A stretch of DNA of 47,644 nt from Lentisphaerota bacterium (GCA_015061915.1 SUVR01000015.1:1-47644); one strand, 5' to 3'. Shown: positions 1-8,669, numbered from the stretch's first letter. The notes: a model not told the origin generated them from the letters alone. A program made the numbers and translations.

Positions 1-40
1 CCGGTTCGATGCTAATGTAATGATTCAGTTGATTGTTCAT
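1..40 (-). CDS. 5' end of an outward-reading gene in the repeat (partial)
   Basis: Thirteen codons are visible, starting with ATG at 40 and running off the left edge, with the Shine-Dalgarno AGGAG six bases upstream. The visible protein start is MNNQLNHYISIEP. It is identical to the start at the right edge of the window. The pattern YISIEP loosely recalls the beginning of DUF433 (VapB-like antitoxin) proteins, but thirteen residues cannot support a family call, and a transposase is equally possible. Confidence 0.55.
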   Translation of the reverse strand, partial: MNNQLNHYISIEP

Positions 41-123
41 GTTACTCCTTTCGTCTGGCGTAAAATGAACTTTCAGCTGACTTTTTTCAAGTAATTTTAA
101 TTTTTTATTTTGAAATTACCTCT
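1..123. repeat. Left copy of a 123-bp inverted terminal repeat
   Basis: Positions 1-123 are the exact reverse complement of 47520-47642. The match stops at 124, where the two inner flanks diverge. The repeat holds a ribosome binding site and the first codons of a gene that reads out of the window, plus an AT-rich inner edge containing GTAATTT and AAATTAC as a short inverted repeat. Both copies sit at the window ends, so this is most simply a multi-copy element at which the assembly stopped. An insertion sequence or duplicated gene cassette is possible but not shown. Confidence 0.93.
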
Positions 124-142
124 TTTATTTTGAAATTACCTC
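103..142. repeat. 20-bp perfect tandem repeat at the inner edge of the left repeat
   Basis: The 20-mer at 103-122 is repeated exactly at 123-142. The outer copy belongs to the inverted repeat; the inner copy encodes the last residues (VISK) and stop codon of the adhesin gene that ends at 125. The right-hand repeat has only one copy. It may be a slippage product, a scar of element insertion, or an assembly artefact. Confidence 0.9.
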
Positions 143-3100
143 ATAATATTTTGCACTGTCCCAGGCAACAGAATATCCTTCTTCGATCTGGCTGTGAGTC
201 AGCATGATATTTTCCGCACCGACATCCGAAGTCCCGTCATATTCACGGGCGGTAAATGTTCCCTTCAAATCCGCATACAACAGCACTTTCGGGGTGATGG
301 TCAGGACTGCATCCTGTTCAGCATACACCAGGTTGTAGTTGCCGGAAGTAAGCGTGCCGCTGATCGTGATGGCATAGCCGCCATAGATGGGGTTGCCTTC
401 GGCGTCGGTTCCGGTAAAGATCACATTTTCGCCGGTGCCGTTTTCACCGCGAACCCAGGTAACATTCAGCCCGATGCTTTCTGCCGTATCGCCATTGACC
501 AGACCGGAGACGACCGTGTAGCAGGTTCCGGCGGCTTCCGCATCGGTCTGACCGTAAACTTTGGAAATTCCCTGCGCCGTGATCGTCAGAGTCGCCTTGT
601 TCACTACGACATTCTGGGAACCGACGGAGGAATCCGTATTGGTGAACAGGTTGTATGCCGTTCCTGCTGTCACATTCAGCACAGTGCTGTTGGCGACGGT
701 TTCGCCGTTGAGCTGCCATTTCCAGCCCAGTTCCGCAACCGTGCCGGAAAGGATCGTTTCGCCCAGATTGTTTTTGGCGGTAATAACGATATCGCCCAGC
801 GTCTGACCATACGTGATTTCGCCAACCGTGATCTGAGCATCGAATACAAATTTGATACCGGTACTGTTGGCATCGGCTGTATTATTGACTTCATTCAACC
901 ACAAGCTGCCATCGCCGGAGGTATTGGTAACGGAAATACCGTTGAAGCTCACGCCGCTGATAAGGGTGCTGGGCGTGGTGTTGTTCCCCGCATCCGAAAG
1001 GGTGAGAGACACATTTTCCGCCGCTGCACCGCGGGTGACCGTGGCATTGGTGGCAGAGAATTCACCGCCGACCGTGACCGCTCCCGCGAGAGTCTTCACA
1101 TCTTCGATCGTGGTCCCTGTCAGCGTCAGATTATGGTACACACCTGCAAGGACCGTCTGATCTGTTCCGTTGTAGGTGACTTTTCCGGCAGTGGCATCGA
1201 CCGTACCGGAGCCGCTGATCGCACCGGAAAGAGTGAGATCGTAAGCAGTTGCGATCTTGGCATCGGCAGCCAGATCGCCGCCCACCGTGACCGCTTCGAG
1301 GAATGTCTTGTCCCCGCCGGAGAGAGTCAGATTATTGTAAATTCCACTGAGAACATTCTGTGATTCTGTACCGTCGTAAGTCACATTTCCAAGCGTATCG
1401 GCAGTTGCACTGAATGAACCACCGACCGCAATGGCGCCGTTGTTGGTGAGGGTACCGGCTGCCAGATCGCCATTCGCGTCCAGTGTAACGCCGGAGTTGA
1501 TCGTGGTGGAGGCTGCAGCGATATCGCCCGTTGCAGTTGCCGTTCCGGCTGTGGCAATGGTCAGATTGTTGTAGGTACCGGAGATAATGGTCTGACCATC
1601 TGCGCCGTTGTATGTCACATTGCCCAGCTGCGTACCGGAGCCGGTGTTGTTCGCACCGGAGAGGGTCAGCGTGCCGTAGTTGGTGATCGCGCCGCCGTCA
1701 AAATTCCCGCTGACATTCAATGCGCCGCGGACCGGAGTCGTAATCCCCGTGTAGGACTGATTCGTGCCGATCGTGGTCGCATCCGCATCAAGATTCCCCG
1801 TGATATTCAGGGTCGTTCCATCGCCGATAATGAGATTATTGGCAGTGATATTGCCGGTAAAATTCACGGTTCCGGTAGCAGATGTGTAGTAGCTTTTTCC
1901 CGATCCACCCCATTTTCCGTCTTCAATCGTTCTGTAAGCTTCTTCACCATACAAGAATACTTTTCTGATCCACGGATTGAGACGATAGTCGTTAGCCACG
2001 GGGTTGCTTCCACGCTTATCAGTAAAGTCATCGGTTCCGTATGCGCCCAAAACGATATCCGCTGAATAAACAGAAAGGTTAGCATAACTGCCTTCAACAA
2101 TATCGGGGGCACCGGGGTCGTAAGCCCATGTGGAGAAGTGAGGTTTTTTCGAGTGCAGTAAACGGATATAAGTTACATTCCCGAAATTTCCGCCTTCTTC
2201 TGCAAGAGAAAAAGAATTTTGCGTACCATAGAGGACAACTTCCCCCTTGTTATCCAATTTTCCGATCTGGAAATTATCAAATGCTGAAAGCGTTGCTTCA
2301 GCTGCAACTGTAACATTGCCTGATCCTGCAACATTAACCTTCTTTTTCGCGCCCGTTCCATTCACTTCAGAGTCATCCCCCATCCCGGGATGACGCGAAA
2401 AAATAATATTACCCTGCACGGTTACATTGACATTGTCGGCAATAGTTATGGTAAGATCTTCGCTTACTTCGCCTTTCGGATTTACAGCAATCATAACATG
2501 ATCATAATAGGTCGAAGCACCAACGATCGTTACATCCTTCTCAATGCTGATATCCGAAGTGATCCAAACATATTGATTGTAGGTATCCGGATTTTTACCA
2601 TCCAAAGAATACCCGAGATCTCCGAATACAATCGTGTATTCATTTCCTTCCACACCATTGTTAACTTGCTGGATCGCTTCTTCGAAAGTGGTAAGCGTAT
2701 CTGTTGAGTTGATACCGCCCTCTATTGTGTTAACCGTAATGGTAATGGCTTCCAGATCGTAGCGGTAGGATTCGGGAGCAAGGGTGGCGGCTTCAATGAG
2801 TCCGGAACGGTATTCCAGATCCCAGTCGCCGTTTGCGCCGGTGGAGTCGGTGGACGCGGCGACGTCTGCGCCGGTCAGGTCGGCGATAGACTGCACAAGG
2901 GCTTTGCCTTCTTCGGACTTGGCGGTATCGCAGCCGTAGATCAGGATATCCGCATCATCGGAAAGGTGTTCCCCGATGGCTTTCCAGTCGGCGGGGTTGA
3001 GGGTGGCGGCTTCGATCCGTTCCCCGTTCAGTGAGATGTAGCCCTCATTGCCGTGGGAGACAATATGGATGGCGGAATATTCCGTATCGGCATGAGCGTC

Positions 3101-3568
3101 AAGGTAGTCGTTGATGGAATCGAGGGCGTCGGTCCCGGTGGTAAGTTTCAGGACTTCCACGTTGTCGCCGAGCCCTGCGATGATGGAATCCGCATCGGCA
3201 ACGGAGGAGTTCAGCACAACAAGGATCCGTTCGGAAGTCTCGGATGCAGCTTCCGAAATGGGAGCGTCAAGGAAAGAAATCGCGTTGGACCCGGCGTCTG
3301 ATTCGGGATCGGCTGCGACATTGCCGGCGGCATCCGCGTCTGCGGAGTCGTCGGCATTGGCGCTGCCCGACATTTCCGGCGGAACAGGCATCTCTGCCAG
3401 ACTTTCCAGCTCTGCACTTTCGCTTTCTGCGCCGTCTGCCGCGCCTGTTTCGCCCGCGCCTGCGGCATCGTTGTTCGCCTGATCGGCGGCTGCGGCTTCT
3501 GCTGCCTGGATCACTGCACCTGCTTCAAAAAGCACCCGTTCTTCCAGCTTGAAGTTTTCGATCTTCAT
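125..3568 (-). CDS. DUF4347/MBG-type surface adhesin, probably truncated at the C-terminus
   Basis: A 1147-residue protein, probably exported and surface-bound. It starts with MKIENFKLEERVLFEAGA, whose LEERVLFEA (8-16) is shared with the protein at 36390-38174 and replaces a classical signal peptide. An Ala/Glu/Asp-rich linker follows, then a DUF4347 domain (about 112-272, with HIVSHG and YGCDTA). Next are beta-rich repeats, three of them containing a VTYxG...Q..L.G.Y.NLT motif (about 640-840), an MBG-like module (about 985-1085, ITAQGISKVYGQ) and the first part of a YDG-like module (REYDGTSDVG). The protein ends abruptly inside that last module, just where the terminal repeat begins, so the natural protein was probably longer. 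DUF4347 proteins are usually large adhesins. The upstream neighbour ends 21 bp before this start, suggesting co-transcription. Confidence 0.85.
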   Translation of the reverse strand: MKIENFKLEERVLFEAGAVIQAAEAAAADQANNDAAGAGETGAADGAESESAELESLAEMPVPPEMSGSANADDSADADAAGNVAADPESDAGSNAISFLDAPISEAASETSERILVVLNSSVADADSIIAGLGDNVEVLKLTTGTDALDSINDYLDAHADTEYSAIHIVSHGNEGYISLNGERIEAATLNPADWKAIGEHLSDDADILIYGCDTAKSEEGKALVQSIADLTGADVAASTDSTGANGDWDLEYRSGLIEAATLAPESYRYDLEAITITVNTIEGGINSTDTLTTFEEAIQQVNNGVEGNEYTIVFGDLGYSLDGKNPDTYNQYVWITSDISIEKDVTIVGASTYYDHVMIAVNPKGEVSEDLTITIADNVNVTVQGNIIFSRHPGMGDDSEVNGTGAKKKVNVAGSGNVTVAAEATLSAFDNFQIGKLDNKGEVVLYGTQNSFSLAEEGGNFGNVTYIRLLHSKKPHFSTWAYDPGAPDIVEGSYANLSVYSADIVLGAYGTDDFTDKRGSNPVANDYRLNPWIRKVFLYGEEAYRTIEDGKWGGSGKSYYTSATGTVNFTGNITANNLIIGDGTTLNITGNLDADATTIGTNQSYTGITTPVRGALNVSGNFDGGAITNYGTLTLSGANNTGSGTQLGNVTYNGADGQTIISGTYNNLTIATAGTATATGDIAAASTTINSGVTLDANGDLAAGTLTNNGAIAVGGSFSATADTLGNVTYDGTESQNVLSGIYNNLTLSGGDKTFLEAVTVGGDLAADAKIATAYDLTLSGAISGSGTVDATAGKVTYNGTDQTVLAGVYHNLTLTGTTIEDVKTLAGAVTVGGEFSATNATVTRGAAAENVSLTLSDAGNNTTPSTLISGVSFNGISVTNTSGDGSLWLNEVNNTADANSTGIKFVFDAQITVGEITYGQTLGDIVITAKNNLGETILSGTVAELGWKWQLNGETVANSTVLNVTAGTAYNLFTNTDSSVGSQNVVVNKATLTITAQGISKVYGQTDAEAAGTCYTVVSGLVNGDTAESIGLNVTWVRGENGTGENVIFTGTDAEGNPIYGGYAITISGTLTSGNYNLVYAEQDAVLTITPKVLLYADLKGTFTAREYDGTSDVGAENIMLTHSQIEEGYSVAWDSAKYYEVISK
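1110..1630 (-). repeat. Internal coding repeats in the adhesin
   Basis: Three related segments (about 1125-1190, 1325-1390 and 1560-1625) encode variants of a VTYNGTDQTVLAGVYHNLTL-type unit. They are spaced by roughly 200-240 bp of more variable sequence. This is the usual architecture of stacked beta-repeat adhesins and a likely site for recombination or copy-number change. Confidence 0.7.
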
Positions 3569-3589
3569 TCGCTTGTTCCTTTTGTGTTT

Positions 3590-4510
3590 TTATATATTAC
3601 TTTTTTGTTCTTCTTCGATGTCCGTTTCTGCGGCACGCAGTTCCCGTTTTTTTGTATTTTCCCAGAGTCGGGTCATTGCCGGCAGATATTTTTCCAGGAT
3701 CCGGACGGTTCCGGCATCCATTTCCAAAACTTTTCCGTAGTGATTTCCCTTTTCCGCACAGAGACTTTCCACGGTCCAGAGGGGATTCCGTGAATAATCC
3801 AGCAGTCCGGCGCAAAGCGCTTCCAACTCCATCGCACCGCCGTGATCCAGCAGAAGCCGGATCACTTTATGGACCGGAGAATTGGTTTGACGCGCCCAGA
3901 GCTGCACCCGGGTCTTCAAGTCGTTTTTCGCTGTTCCGTCCGCACATCCCGCCGTATAGTCAAGCCGGGGATGGCTGAGCCATGTGATCTGCTCATAACC
4001 TTCCGGTTTTGCAGGCGGGAGCATAGTTTCGGGATACCACCCGTAGAGTTCGTATGCCCGGAACGCCAGCAGATCGCAGATCTCCCTGGAGCAATCCACC
4101 AGTTGAGTCAGTTCGCAGGGGAGCAGGACCAGATTGGGGATCGCAGAGAAATATTCCCGTTCGTACGCGGCTTCCTGCCACACATGGCACAGGTTGAATG
4201 TGCCGTTTGCAAATGTAATGCCGCAATGCCGTTTCAGCAGGGTCTTGAGACGGGTATTGGGATAGGTGTTGTCATCGTACCGGATCCCGTTGTACTTGCC
4301 CTTTGGATCATTCATCCGTCTGCGCTGGGCATCGGGAGCCAGCAGGCAGGTTCCATTTTCCGCCTTGAAAGAAAGATACACATCTACGGGACAGAACACC
4401 GCACTGCCGGCGACCAGTTGCAGAACAGGCAGCATATCACAACGGTTCAGATTATCGCGGAATATGGTTTGTCCGTTCAATTCCGCAACATTCAAATCCT
4501 GTTTTCCCAT
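3590..4510 (-). CDS. Unknown protein with a possible HNH-like CHxW...NLVLLP motif
   Basis: A 306-residue soluble protein with no signal peptide or membrane segment. I do not recognise a named family. The central part holds FNLCHVWQEAAYEREYFSAI followed by PNLVLLPCEL and then FRAYELYGWYPE (about 118-180). The order His ... Asn-Leu-Val-Leu-Leu-Pro recalls HNH/beta-beta-alpha-metal nucleases (first His, later Asn), but the usual zinc cysteine pairs and last His are not evident, so this is only a suggestion. The C-terminal third is helical and charged. The gene lies 21 bp upstream of the DUF4347 adhesin on the same strand, so the two probably form an operon. The ATG at 4510 is preceded by a weak purine-rich stretch only. 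Confidence 0.7.
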   Translation of the reverse strand: MGKQDLNVAELNGQTIFRDNLNRCDMLPVLQLVAGSAVFCPVDVYLSFKAENGTCLLAPDAQRRRMNDPKGKYNGIRYDDNTYPNTRLKTLLKRHCGITFANGTFNLCHVWQEAAYEREYFSAIPNLVLLPCELTQLVDCSREICDLLAFRAYELYGWYPETMLPPAKPEGYEQITWLSHPRLDYTAGCADGTAKNDLKTRVQLWARQTNSPVHKVIRLLLDHGGAMELEALCAGLLDYSRNPLWTVESLCAEKGNHYGKVLEMDAGTVRILEKYLPAMTRLWENTKKRELRAAETDIEEEQKSNI

Positions 4511-4730
4511 AAAAGTTGTTTCTCTTTCTTATGCAGTTAGTTTTGTATTTATAAAATATAGTGCGCAACTCTGCAAAAGACAAACCGGGATCGCCCATTT
4601 TTGCGGGCAAAAACAAATCAAAAATACGCAATAATCATACATTTATTGCCGATGCGATATTTTCTATAAATAATTGTCCCAAAACATATCAAAAATTGCA
4701 AAAAATCCTCTAAAAACTGACGGAGCGACA

Positions 4731-4770
4731 CAATAAAAAATCAGGACCACCGGAAAACCGATGATCCTGA
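4731..4770 (-). terminator. Rho-independent terminator of the transporter operon
   Basis: Read leftward, 4770-4741 forms a stem of about 13 bp (TCAGGATCATCGG with CCGGTGGTCCTGA) around a short T-rich loop and is followed by TTTTTT. It lies 25 bp beyond the stop codon of the EamA-like transporter. The rest of 4511-4730 is AT-rich and shows no clear gene. Confidence 0.85.
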
Positions 4771-4795
4771 AGTATTTTTGTGAGTGCAGAATTTT

Positions 4796-5824
4796 TTAAT
4801 AACCGCCGAGGCTCCGGATCCACGGGGCGATGTCCCATCCATGCCACGGGATCACAAACCAATCTTTCGGGAAACAAAGTCCCGCCAGCCCGATCATACA
4901 CAGGACCAGTGCGACGATCTGCACTTTTGTCGCCTTCTCCTTCAATCCGAAAATCGAATAAAGCGAGAAAGAAACAATACAGCTTCCGACCATCAGCGGA
5001 TAGCAGACCGAACCGACTCCGGCACGGCCCATCGCATCCAGACCGGGGTAAAGCAGCACATACGCAAAGAACAGATTAAACGGCTGCATACCAAGAACAT
5101 AAAGATAGAGCCACGGATTCTTCAAACCGCTGAACATCTCCTTTGCACTGCCCCGTTTCCGGATCTCCCGGATAAGAGTCCAGATACAGGCGGCGAAAAG
5201 CGTTCCGGAGGCGCCGCTCAACGAACGGACCACCGGCGACACCAGTTTCGGGCTGTCGAAGTAGGCAGAGGGAGCGGTGGCAAGGTTCTGCTGGATCGCA
5301 ATGATCCCCAACGCCAGAAAGGCATAAAAACGCCATTCGTTCCGGATCTCCACACCCGGTTTCTGTTTCTGATTTTTCGCCATGGCAAAAAAGACCAGAG
5401 CAGACATAACCAGAAGCATACCAAGGATATTTGGAACCGTCAGCGGCTGCGAAAAGAGGATCAGCCCCCCCAGATAGGGGAAGATCAGAGCGGACTGCAT
5501 AATGCCCCACACGGCGCCGTTCGGACCGCATTTCATCCCGGCGCCCATCGCCTGCAGGCCGAAGTAGTTGAAGATACTGGCAACAAAGATCGTGCCGCAG
5601 GTGTAGATCATCTCCTGACGGCTGCAGGTGGTGGGTTCATCAATGATGAAATTGGCAATAAACAGACCGATCAGCAGCGAGCAGGTGGCGCCACAGAACT
5701 GGATCAGCGCCGTCTGCAGCCCGCGCTTGGGGGCGTCACCGAAAATGACGCCCACCATGCACCAGCTTGCCCCCACCAGAAGCAGGGCAATGATCCCGAA
5801 TGCAAGATCAGGTAATCCGAACAT
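4796..5824 (-). CDS. EamA/RhaT-like sugar permease of the DMT superfamily
   Basis: A 342-residue, very hydrophobic protein with about ten predicted membrane segments arranged as two five-helix halves, typical of drug/metabolite transporters. The overall size, the LGG and GxxxxGxxQS motifs and the pairing with a glycosidase suggest a sugar carrier of the RhaT/GRP type; substrate is not known. It acts in the inner membrane. It lies 24 bp downstream of the GH39-like glycosidase on the same strand and ends just before a strong terminator, so it is the last gene of a two-gene operon probably controlled by the divergent AraC-type regulator at 7374. Confidence 0.85.
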   Translation of the reverse strand: MFGLPDLAFGIIALLLVGASWCMVGVIFGDAPKRGLQTALIQFCGATCSLLIGLFIANFIIDEPTTCSRQEMIYTCGTIFVASIFNYFGLQAMGAGMKCGPNGAVWGIMQSALIFPYLGGLILFSQPLTVPNILGMLLVMSALVFFAMAKNQKQKPGVEIRNEWRFYAFLALGIIAIQQNLATAPSAYFDSPKLVSPVVRSLSGASGTLFAACIWTLIREIRKRGSAKEMFSGLKNPWLYLYVLGMQPFNLFFAYVLLYPGLDAMGRAGVGSVCYPLMVGSCIVSFSLYSIFGLKEKATKVQIVALVLCMIGLAGLCFPKDWFVIPWHGWDIAPWIRSLGGY

Positions 5825-5848
5825 AAAAACTGTTGTTCCTTACCTTTC

Positions 5849-7219
5849 TTACCGTTCAAAGGTCACGTAGAACGCAGCGGAACCGTAGTGATTCTTCACC
5901 AGAGTCAGCGTGTTGTTCTTCCAGTAAACCGTGGCAGGGACCTGATTGTGTTCGTTGTCCATGATGATGGCGGAAACTTCTTTCACATCTTCCAGACCTT
6001 CGATCTCGATCTCAATGGTTTCGGATTCGCCGCGGTAGTCCGTGACCAACATCCTGGCATCCTTGCCGTTCTTCGCTTTGGCAGCAAGAGTATAGATCGT
6101 GTTGATCGCACGGCAGGGAGTCGCTTCCACCATTTCATCCGCTTCATCCAACAGGCGTCCAAACATCTTCATGGAGTGGCTGTTCTTGGTTTCCTGACGG
6201 TTTTCATCCCGGAAGCCCCAGGCACCATCCAGAGCGGCACCGTAGTAGAACCCGGTATCCAGCGGACCGCTCTGCCAGCCGGTGAGGACCGCCAGATTGA
6301 AGCAGCCGGAGTCGATCCCGTGGAGACCGCAGGGACCGAGCATGGCACGCTGGCGCAGATCCGTGGAGGCGCTGGACTGGACACCATCCCAGGAGATGAG
6401 GTAGTGCCATTCGTTGATGCAGGTTTCAGTCTTGGTGAAGCCCAGATCATCCAGCAGCTGACGGGCGGAGACCGGCTGTTCCACCAGCTGTTCCACATTG
6501 CTGCCGTAGTAGTGCCAGGAGATGAAGTCCGGAGCAACACCGGCTTCCTTACAGGCATTGAGCAGATCGGTGAAATAGTTTTTATCCAGCCAGGTCATGG
6601 CGGGACCGCCGATCTTCAGTTCGGGGAATTCGGCTTTCAGACGCTTGAGAACGACCACAAAGAACTTGATGAACTGTTCCATATTGCCGCACCACATCCG
6701 GTTGGTCAGGTCCGGCTCGTTCCAGATTTCCCAGTACTGCATATCTTCGTATTCAAAGCCGTCCGCCCAGCCTCTGGTGTAGTGGCGGATGATCCCGGCG
6801 AGGACTTCGGCATACTTTTCAAAGTCATCCGGCACGAGGGTGTTGTAATGTTCTTCCGCACCATTGTAGCTGGTATGTTCAATACTGGTACCGAGACGGT
6901 AGAACACGCGCATATTGCAGCCGTGCGCCAGCTTGATGATGTCGTCGGACGCGCGGAAGTAGTAGTTGGTGGGATCGGTGGGATCCATCTTCATCAGGGG
7001 GAAGATGAAGTGGGTGTCGATCATACGCTGACCGGAGTTCCACAGCGCCCAGTCGTGAGTACGGGTTCCCCAGAAGTTCATCTTCTTGAACTCTTCCGAA
7101 AAGTCGATCAGACTGTGGTTGGAAAGAGCGGGGCAGCTGTTGCTGCCGTGCTGGGCGTGTTTCAGTTTGCCGGTGACTTTGTTGTAGTTCACTTTCACTG
7201 CGGTGTTCAGGTTTGCCAT
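5849..7219 (-). CDS. GH39-like glycoside hydrolase
   Basis: A 456-residue protein without signal peptide, so probably cytoplasmic. It has a TIM-barrel clan-A glycosidase pattern: WEIWNEPD (163-170) gives the likely acid/base Glu168, and CINEWHY gives the likely nucleophile Glu270 at the end of a later strand. A C-terminal beta domain (about 375-456) follows. Family 39 enzymes act as beta-xylosidases or alpha-L-iduronidases; the substrate here is unknown. The start at 7219 has AAGGAGAA upstream. It is the first gene of an operon with the transporter at 4796, which could import the oligosaccharide that this enzyme cleaves inside the cell. Confidence 0.85.
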   Translation of the reverse strand: MANLNTAVKVNYNKVTGKLKHAQHGSNSCPALSNHSLIDFSEEFKKMNFWGTRTHDWALWNSGQRMIDTHFIFPLMKMDPTDPTNYYFRASDDIIKLAHGCNMRVFYRLGTSIEHTSYNGAEEHYNTLVPDDFEKYAEVLAGIIRHYTRGWADGFEYEDMQYWEIWNEPDLTNRMWCGNMEQFIKFFVVVLKRLKAEFPELKIGGPAMTWLDKNYFTDLLNACKEAGVAPDFISWHYYGSNVEQLVEQPVSARQLLDDLGFTKTETCINEWHYLISWDGVQSSASTDLRQRAMLGPCGLHGIDSGCFNLAVLTGWQSGPLDTGFYYGAALDGAWGFRDENRQETKNSHSMKMFGRLLDEADEMVEATPCRAINTIYTLAAKAKNGKDARMLVTDYRGESETIEIEIEGLEDVKEVSAIIMDNEHNQVPATVYWKNNTLTLVKNHYGSAAFYVTFER

Positions 7220-7305
7220 AATGGTTCTCCTTGATTTTGTTGTAACGGTTGTATTTTTTCAAACATCATTCCAAAATCCTCTTGCAAAGAGAGAATATGA
7301 TATAT

Positions 7306-7333
7306 ATATTATCTCCTGAAAATGAAAAATCAA
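7306..7333 (-). promoter_or_regulatory. Predicted sigma70-type promoter of the GH39/transporter operon
   Basis: Read leftward, TTGATT (7333-7328) and TAATAT (7311-7306) are separated by 16 bp. The predicted start lies near 7299, giving a leader of about 80 nt. The -35 hexamer is 10 bp from paired direct repeats at 7343-7375, as expected for an AraC-type activator. Confidence 0.6.
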
Positions 7334-7342
7334 TTCTTTTTT

Positions 7343-7375
7343 CTGCCAAAAAGATACAAAATCCTGCCAAAAGAT
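7343..7375. promoter_or_regulatory. Paired direct repeats, candidate AraC-family operator
   Basis: CTGCCAAAAAGAT (7343-7355) and CTGCCAAAAGAT (7364-7375) start exactly 21 bp apart, two helical turns. They lie just upstream of the promoter of the GH39 operon, and the second copy runs into the start codon of the AraC-type gene. That placement fits activation of the glycosidase operon and autorepression of the regulator. Confidence 0.55.
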
Positions 7376-8234
7376 GAAAAAGCCGAAAATTTACGATTTG
7401 AGAAACCTGGAACGGATGCTGGATTTTCCATTTCCACTGATCCACGTGGGCTGGATGCCGCACCATATCCATTATCATAACGATACGCTCATAACCGATT
7501 GCTTCATCTGCCTTTCCAGCAATGTGGAAAGCAGTTCTGAAAGCATTGTGAACGGAGTAAAACAGATTTCTCCGGAACGGGTTACGCCTCATTTCGGAGT
7601 GATCCGTCCGGGGACCCGTTTCCATACGATCACAGCAGCGTATCACGACGAACTGTTTTTCAGCTATCCGGCAGAATGTTACGAAAAATTGGTAAAACTC
7701 CTGCGGGGCAATACCAGTTTCTGTTTCTCGGCGTACCCCGAAGAACCAATGGCGGACCTGAAACGGGAACTGGAAAATCTGAACGAACCGGGCGCCGCCG
7801 ACCGGGTAGACGTAGCAGCGATCCGGCTTTTTACCGAAATCATTACCAAGTACCGGGAAAAAGGCGAAAATGTCAAAAAACGACAGTGTCTGGATATTCA
7901 CGACCTCGCCGCCGATCTGCTGGACGGAAACGATCTGCAAAGTCTGATTGCCGATTACGGATACAGCGAACGGACTTTCTACCGGGAATGGAACAAGGCA
8001 TTCTCCGAGTCCCCGAAAGAATATGTGATCAAACATAAAATATCGCAGGCGTGCGACCTGCTGGCAGGCACCTCCCTCACCCCGTGTGAAATCGCTACCA
8101 TGTGCAACTTCAAACGGACCGGATATTTTCATCAGGTCTTCAAGCAGCGGACCGGAAAAACACCCGGGGAGTTCCGCGCCGAATATAAAAAACGCTCCCT
8201 CGCCGACTTGGGCGAAAAAAAGCGGGAAAAGTAG
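7374..8234 (+). CDS. AraC-family transcriptional regulator
   Basis: A 286-residue regulator. The N-terminal 165 residues form a putative ligand-binding domain without a clear cupin signature. The C-terminal part has two helix-turn-helix motifs (about 188-207 and 236-260) and ends with TGKTPGEFR (260-268), the AraC/XylS signature. It is divergent from the GH39/transporter operon, with only 154 bp between the two starts, and probably senses the sugar handled there. No strong Shine-Dalgarno precedes the ATG at 7374, which is overlapped by the second half of the direct repeat. The gene runs into the nested palindromic element immediately after its stop. Confidence 0.85.
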   Translation: MKKPKIYDLRNLERMLDFPFPLIHVGWMPHHIHYHNDTLITDCFICLSSNVESSSESIVNGVKQISPERVTPHFGVIRPGTRFHTITAAYHDELFFSYPAECYEKLVKLLRGNTSFCFSAYPEEPMADLKRELENLNEPGAADRVDVAAIRLFTEIITKYREKGENVKKRQCLDIHDLAADLLDGNDLQSLIADYGYSERTFYREWNKAFSESPKEYVIKHKISQACDLLAGTSLTPCEIATMCNFKRTGYFHQVFKQRTGKTPGEFRAEYKKRSLADLGEKKREK

Positions 8235-8235
8235 A

Positions 8236-8655
8236 AATATTGAGCGGGAAAAACCTTTCAGGAAAGGTTCTTTCCCGCACCCTTTTCCAAAGATTTTTAC
8301 GGCGAAACGGCTGTGCAAAGCACCGCCATTTCGCATTTTTTGATGTGGAAGGATTAAAACGCGGGAACGGCAGAGGACAAGGCGCGGCAGTAGCCCTTTT
8401 TTGCGTGGCAAACGCCCGCAAAAAAGGGCGTTATTCTTTTCGCCCGCCCGCGCTTTCAGCGGGCGGAAAGAATAACCGGCGGCAGGCTCACCCTGCCGCC
8501 GGCTGCCGCGCCTTGACCTCTGCCGTTCTGCGGTCTCTGCCATGTCAAAAAAAGTGGGATTGCTCTACTGTTTCAGCGGAGCAATCCCTCCAAAAGTTTT
8601 TGGAAAAAGGGGTTCGGGGAAAAGGACCTTTTGCAAAAGGTCTTTTCCCCGTCAT
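8236..8655. repeat. Large nested palindromic element between convergent genes
   Basis: This 435-bp gap (8235-8669) holds no convincing gene but a symmetric set of hairpins. From outside in: two 35-bp hairpins (8244-8278 and 8616-8650); a long imperfect stem of similar flanks (about 8279-8300 with 8589-8615); side hairpins (8302-8334 and 8556-8588); a near-perfect closing stem (8368-8390 with 8503-8525, one mismatch in 23); and three apical hairpins (8393-8429, 8431-8475, 8476-8502). The whole folds back on itself. It may be a lineage-specific MITE or REP-like repeat, and the outer hairpins could terminate both convergent transcripts. Confidence 0.85.
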
Positions 8656-8669
8656 ATCTTCCTGCGATC

